From: Flavobacteriaceae bacterium
Lineage (GTDB): Bacteria > Bacteroidota > Bacteroidia > Flavobacteriales > Flavobacteriaceae
Direction of reading: 5' to 3'
DNA: 55,871 bases
NCBI GenBank assembly: GCA_024638225.1
Contig: JAHEKR010000007.1
Span: 17,815 to 73,685 of the forward strand
Part shown: positions 52,302 to 55,871 of the stretch, piece after piece
Layout of the letters: every line of letters begins with the position of its first letter
Numbering within the stretch: position 1 is the stretch's first letter
Made by a program: the position numbers and the translations under genes
Notes under the pieces: generated by a model
Database searches by the model: none
What the model was told of the DNA's origin: nothing
Seen by the model: the letters and a program-made list of their open reading frames with translations, nothing else

Positions 52302-53234
52302 ATGGCCGGTCTATTTAATTATATTTTAATCTTTTTTGGAGTCGCAATTGTCTCCTCTGCTATTTTTATTGTCAAACAACAAACAGCTGCTATTATAGAG
52401 CGTTTTGGTCGTTTTCAAAGCGTACGCCAATCTGGTTTTCAGCTTCGAATCCCAGTTGTGGATCGAATTGCAGGGCGCTTGAGCCTCAAAATTCAACAGC
52501 TTGATGTCATTGTAGAAACCAAAACAAAAGACGATGTTTTTGTAAAGCTTAAAGTTTCTGTACAGTATATGGTTATTAAAACCAAAGTGTACGATGCTTT
52601 TTACAAGCTTGACTACCCGCACGATCAAATCACCTCATATGTTTTTGATGTTGTCCGGGCTGAAGTTCCAAAAATGCGCCTTGATGACGTTTTTGAACGA
52701 AAAGACGACATTGCTATTGCTGTAAAAACCGAACTCAATGATTCCATGGTAAACTATGGATACGATATAATTAAAACGCTCGTTACCGACATCGATCCTG
52801 ATCAACAAGTAAAAGAAGCTATGAATAGAATCAACGCTTCGGAACGAGAAAAAATTGCCGCTCAATACGAGGGTGATGCTGCACGCATCTTAATTGTAGA
52901 AAAGGCGAAGGCGGAAGCTGAATCTAAGCGCCTACAAGGCCAAGGGATAGCCGATCAACGACGTGAAATAGCGCGTGGTCTTGAAGAGTCGGTAGAAGTT
53001 TTGAATAAAGTTGGGATAAATTCACAAGAGGCGTCCGCACTTATTGTGGTAACGCAACACTACGACACCCTGCAATCCATTGGGGAAGAGACAAACACGA
53101 ACTTAATATTGCTGCCGAATTCACCTCAGGCTGGTTCGGATATGCTTAACAACATGGTTGCCTCGTTTACAGCCAGCAATCAAATTGGAGAGGCGATGAA
53201 AAACCAAAAGAGTAAAGAGGCGGGCGGAGAGTAA
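52302..53234 (+). CDS. SPFH/band 7 (stomatin-like) membrane protein
   Basis: 310-residue prohibitin-homology protein. One N-terminal membrane segment (about 5-24), then the SPFH domain (about 25-190: IIERFGRFQSVRQSG, KTKDDVFVKLKVSVQY, MRLDDVFERKDDIA), a charged coiled-coil (about 195-235: EREKIAAQYEGDAAR ... KAEAESKRLQGQGIA) and a flexible tail. Such proteins form ring oligomers at membranes and organise microdomains or control proteases. The usual partner NfeD is not next to it. It converges with the DUF2490 gene. Confidence 0.93.
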   Translation: MAGLFNYILIFFGVAIVSSAIFIVKQQTAAIIERFGRFQSVRQSGFQLRIPVVDRIAGRLSLKIQQLDVIVETKTKDDVFVKLKVSVQYMVIKTKVYDAFYKLDYPHDQITSYVFDVVRAEVPKMRLDDVFERKDDIAIAVKTELNDSMVNYGYDIIKTLVTDIDPDQQVKEAMNRINASEREKIAAQYEGDAARILIVEKAKAEAESKRLQGQGIADQRREIARGLEESVEVLNKVGINSQEASALIVVTQHYDTLQSIGEETNTNLILLPNSPQAGSDMLNNMVASFTASNQIGEAMKNQKSKEAGGE

Positions 53235-53267
53235 AAGATGCGCTCAAGCAGCGTCATTAACCTTGAT

Positions 53268-53894
53268 TTATAGCGATAAAGCTTGTGTGAGTGTGCACAA
53301 AAACACCCAGCGTTTTAGCTTGCTAAACTGCCAATGCATCATACCCGCATTTAGGCGTAAGTACGGCGAAAGTTTGTGCGCAGCTTGGGCAATAAAACGG
53401 TTTTGATTAAAGCTGCCCGCTGTATTTGTTAGAAACGCCTCGTTGCTTATGGATACTGCCGTTTTTTCGTTTAATTGACGGCTTAATGTAATTCCTATTC
53501 TGTAGCGCAATTGAAAATGATCGTCTGTCCACCGCTCTTCCAACATAAAACTATTGGTTAGCTTGAGTTGGCCTAGGCTGCTTACCAAGGCCGCCTTTTG
53601 ATACATTCCGTTTTCTAAAAACGTATTTGTGTTTAGGTGTCGATATCCGGCACCAACAGTAAATGCGGGTGTGATTTTTCTGGTTAGACCTGCGGTAATG
53701 AGGTTTTGATCTTGTGCAAGGTTGAGCGTAAAGCTCCTGTGCTGATATTGGGTGTCAACTTGATATTTTTCAGATATTTTAAGTTGGTTTTTGTAAACAA
53801 ACCAAGAACCTACGTCTGTTTGAGCCAGAGCTGGGCTAGCCAACAGAAATAAAAACAGAGGGGTAATTTTTTTAAAGAATAAATGTTTGTGCAT
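53268..53894 (-). CDS. DUF2490 family outer-membrane-like protein
   Basis: 208-residue protein with a signal peptide ending SPALAQ. The mature part is a series of amphipathic beta-strands with alternating aromatic residues (GSWFVYKNQLKI, YQHRSFTLNLAQDQNL, FTVGAGYRHL, FQLRYRIGITLSRQL), ending in hydrophobic residues, as in small outer-membrane barrels. Function unknown. Its 5' end overlaps the 3' end of glnS by 23 bases, so it is probably translated from the glnS transcript. Confidence 0.82.
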   Translation of the reverse strand: MHKHLFFKKITPLFLFLLASPALAQTDVGSWFVYKNQLKISEKYQVDTQYQHRSFTLNLAQDQNLITAGLTRKITPAFTVGAGYRHLNTNTFLENGMYQKAALVSSLGQLKLTNSFMLEERWTDDHFQLRYRIGITLSRQLNEKTAVSISNEAFLTNTAGSFNQNRFIAQAAHKLSPYLRLNAGMMHWQFSKLKRWVFLCTLTQALSL

Positions 53895-55871
53895 AAGTTG
53901 CTAGTTTTTCGTTTTTGTCTTCTTGTGCTGTTTTAATGAATTCATCCGCTGATGTTGATCGGCTTAGTCCATTTGCCTCTTGAGCTTCCAGAACAATAAG
54001 TACCGCCATGCGTGTGCCTGTTTTTTTTACTGCTGTAGCGAAAAGTGGTTTTAAATCGTCTGGTGATATATCTACTGCTAATTCGATTAGCTTGGCTTTG
54101 GCCTCCTGCTGTTTTTCTTTTGGAAGGTTCATATACTTTTTACCAAGTTTACGAAGGGCATCTACTGGCTTTTGGGTGGGCGTTTGCTGCGCTTGTGGGC
54201 GGGTTTTTGGTTGTTGTTTACTCCACGTGTCTCTAATGCCAACGGTTTTGTTAAAAACCTTTTTTTTGTTGTTGCTGTCGCTGTCACAAACAAAATATCC
54301 CAAGCGTTGAAATTGAAACTTTTGATTCGGTTGAGCATCGCCTAGCATGGGTTCGGCTAGTGCGGCGCTTGTTACAAAGGAGTTGGGGTTAAGGCGATCC
54401 ATAAAATCTACTTCTTTGTCAGCGTCTGGGCTTTCTGTTCGAAACAAGCGATCGTATTGACGCACTTCAATTTCTGTTGCTTCGGCTGCTGAGACCCAAT
54501 GCAGGGTGCCCTTCACCTTGCGTTGGCTTTCTTCGGTTCCGCTACCGCTCAGGCTTTTTGGATCATATGTGCAGTACACCGCAGTTATGGTGCCGTCTTT
54601 TTCTTTTTCTACAGAAGTTGCCTTAATAATATATGCGCTTTTGAGGCGCACCTCACCTCCCAGCTTAAGTCGAAAAAATGTATCGTTTGCCTCCTCCATA
54701 AAATCTTCGTGTTCTATAAAAAGAGTGTTGCTAAATGGGATAAAACGCGTGCCGGAGTTTGGATCCTCAGGGTTGTTTTCTGTTTCTACTTGCTCTGATT
54801 TGTTCTGTGGGTAGTTGGTAATAATGACTTTTAGTGGATTTAGCACCGCCATTGCACGAGTAGCTGTTTTGTTTAAGTCTTCTCTTATACAGAACTCCAA
54901 AAGAGATGCGTCAATAACGTTTTCTCTTTTAGCGACACCAACCGCTTCTGCGAATTTACGAAGAGACGTAGGTGTATACCCTCGCCTGCGCAAGCCACTA
55001 ATTGTGGGCATGCGTGGATCATCCCAACCTGTTACTTTACCTTCATGTACAAGGCGCTGTAGTTTTCTCTTGCTGGTAATGGTGTAATTTAGATTCAGTC
55101 GAGCGAATTCGCGCTGCTTCGGTCGAAGACCGTCTGTGACAAGTTGATCTAGAAAGGCGTCATAAAGATCTCGGTGAGGTTTGAACTCAAGCGTACAAAG
55201 GGAATGTGATATTTGCTCTAAATAATCCGATTGACCGTGTGCCCAATCATACATCGGGTAAATACACCAACTTCCTTTTGTTCTGTGGTGGTCTTTGTGT
55301 AAAATTCTATACATGATGGGGTCGCGGAGTAGCATATTGGGGGATGTCATGTCGCCTTTATAGCGAAGGGTAAGCGATCCTTCGGGGTGTTGGCCTTCTT
55401 TCATTTCGAAAAAAAGACGAAGCGCTTCTGCCGGCTCTTGATTTCTATATGGACTATCCAGACCTGGGGTTGTTGGCGTTCCTTTCTGTTGTGCCATTTG
55501 CTCAGGAGATTGTGGATCAACGTAGGCCTTACCTTGCTTGATAAGTGACACTGACCAATCGAATAATTGATCAAAATAATCCGAGGCAAAACACTCCTTG
55601 TCCCATTTATATCCTAGCCAAGAAACGTCTTTTTTGATTGCATCAACATAATGCTGTTCTTCTTTTGCGGGGTTGGTGTCATCAAAACGCAAGTTAACTG
55701 GTGCACTGTATTTTTGTCCTAGCTCAAAATTTAAACATATTGCTTTGACGTGCCCGATGTGTAAATAACCGTTCGGTTCAGGAGGAAAACGAAAGCGAAG
55801 TAAGGATGGATCAAGTCCGGTTTCAAGGTCTTGATCTATAATGTGTTCAATAAAGTGTTTGGACGGCTTAT
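53872..55871 (-). CDS. glnS: Glutaminyl-tRNA synthetase with C-terminal extension (5' end outside window)
   Basis: Charges tRNA-Gln directly. 665 residues are visible and only the first few residues are missing at the right edge. HIGH motif in YLHIGHVKA (visible residues 35-43), the LRFDDTNP block, YDWAHGQSDYLEQI, and the second signature as TSKRKL. Canonical GlnRS proteins end shortly after the TVGIRDTW segment; here another 116 residues follow (53872-54222). They consist of a Gln/Pro/Thr-rich linker (PQTR... region, about 20 residues) and a helical domain of about 95 residues (LRKLGKKYMNLPKEKQQEA ...). The extension is not recognisable to me and does not resemble the YqeY domain fused to the deinococcal enzyme. 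DUF2490 gene overlaps the end. Confidence 0.93.
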   Translation of the reverse strand, partial: KPSKHFIEHIIDQDLETGLDPSLLRFRFPPEPNGYLHIGHVKAICLNFELGQKYSAPVNLRFDDTNPAKEEQHYVDAIKKDVSWLGYKWDKECFASDYFDQLFDWSVSLIKQGKAYVDPQSPEQMAQQKGTPTTPGLDSPYRNQEPAEALRLFFEMKEGQHPEGSLTLRYKGDMTSPNMLLRDPIMYRILHKDHHRTKGSWCIYPMYDWAHGQSDYLEQISHSLCTLEFKPHRDLYDAFLDQLVTDGLRPKQREFARLNLNYTITSKRKLQRLVHEGKVTGWDDPRMPTISGLRRRGYTPTSLRKFAEAVGVAKRENVIDASLLEFCIREDLNKTATRAMAVLNPLKVIITNYPQNKSEQVETENNPEDPNSGTRFIPFSNTLFIEHEDFMEEANDTFFRLKLGGEVRLKSAYIIKATSVEKEKDGTITAVYCTYDPKSLSGSGTEESQRKVKGTLHWVSAAEATEIEVRQYDRLFRTESPDADKEVDFMDRLNPNSFVTSAALAEPMLGDAQPNQKFQFQRLGYFVCDSDSNNKKKVFNKTVGIRDTWSKQQPKTRPQAQQTPTQKPVDALRKLGKKYMNLPKEKQQEAKAKLIELAVDISPDDLKPLFATAVKKTGTRMAVLIVLEAQEANGLSRSTSADEFIKTAQEDKNEKLATYAQTFIL

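Noticed and set aside
53236-53266. Imperfect inverted repeat (ATGCGCT / AGCGTCAT) between the SPFH and DUF2490 genes
   Set aside because: Has a bulged base and no T tract on either strand; too weak to call a terminator.

Overview
The window looks like a chromosomal segment from a member of the Bacteroidota, most likely the Flavobacteriia. Several features point there. A PorZ-type component of the type IX secretion system is present with its own C-terminal sorting domain. There are two TonB-dependent receptors with N-terminal carboxypeptidase-regulatory-like domains, many lipoproteins with short lipoboxes, and phylum-typical families (DUF4837, DUF3108, a long eukaryote-like type 2 IleRS). The -7 promoter element TAnnTTTG recurs a few bases to about 30 bases ahead of start codons, and purine-rich Shine-Dalgarno sequences are mostly absent. 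Coding density is very high: no gene-free stretch exceeds about 160 bases. I see no rRNA, tRNA, insertion sequence, prophage or CRISPR array.

Layout, left to right. 1-1235 (minus): start of a lamin-tail-domain secreted protein cut by the window edge, then riboflavin synthase (ribE). 1277-6069 (plus): pdxA, then yceD (DUF177)-rpmF with a strong terminator, then fabH-accB-accC (fatty acid initiation and acetyl-CoA carboxylase). 6073-11060 (minus): a secreted prolyl oligopeptidase, asd, alr and tdk. 11135-13983 (plus): an unrecognised helical protein, rsmI and recJ. 13988-26898 (minus): a long run containing a secreted endonuclease I lipoprotein, a lipoprotein with four internal repeats, a TonB receptor, pgi, an M23 peptidase lipoprotein, a DUF3108 protein, a patatin/outer-membrane-barrel protein and uvrC. 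26945-27508 (plus): 5-formyl-THF cyclo-ligase. 27498-40022 (minus): lspA, a DksA-like protein, ileS, a heme-type TonB receptor, recO, porZ, gdhA and a cystathionine gamma-synthase-type enzyme. 40085-41339 (plus): an ArsC-like protein and an EamA transporter. 41388-43756 (minus): a GH3-family adenylating enzyme translationally coupled to an M23 peptidase. 43844-55871: tatA-like, DUF4837, pgk, holB, a methyltransferase, mnmG, ybeY, gltX, an SPFH protein, a DUF2490 protein, and glnS cut by the right edge.

Most genes are housekeeping and can be named with confidence. The points most worth a second look are these. (a) Two parS-like 16-mers flank mnmG (48360-48375 and 50263-50278), suggesting a ParB-loaded, origin-proximal region. 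(b) The IleRS has the class I HIGH signature rearranged to GIHH, a form connected with very high mupirocin resistance. (c) GlnRS carries an extra helical C-terminal domain of about 95 residues behind a Q/P/T-rich linker. (d) A TonB receptor, a four-repeat surface lipoprotein and a secreted nuclease form a locus that could scavenge extracellular DNA, with a terminator immediately ahead of the nuclease start codon. (e) An M23 peptidase and a GH3 enzyme of unknown joint function share a TAATG stop/start overlap. I found no convincing evidence of an entirely new defence or mobile system. Functions beyond family assignment are inference.
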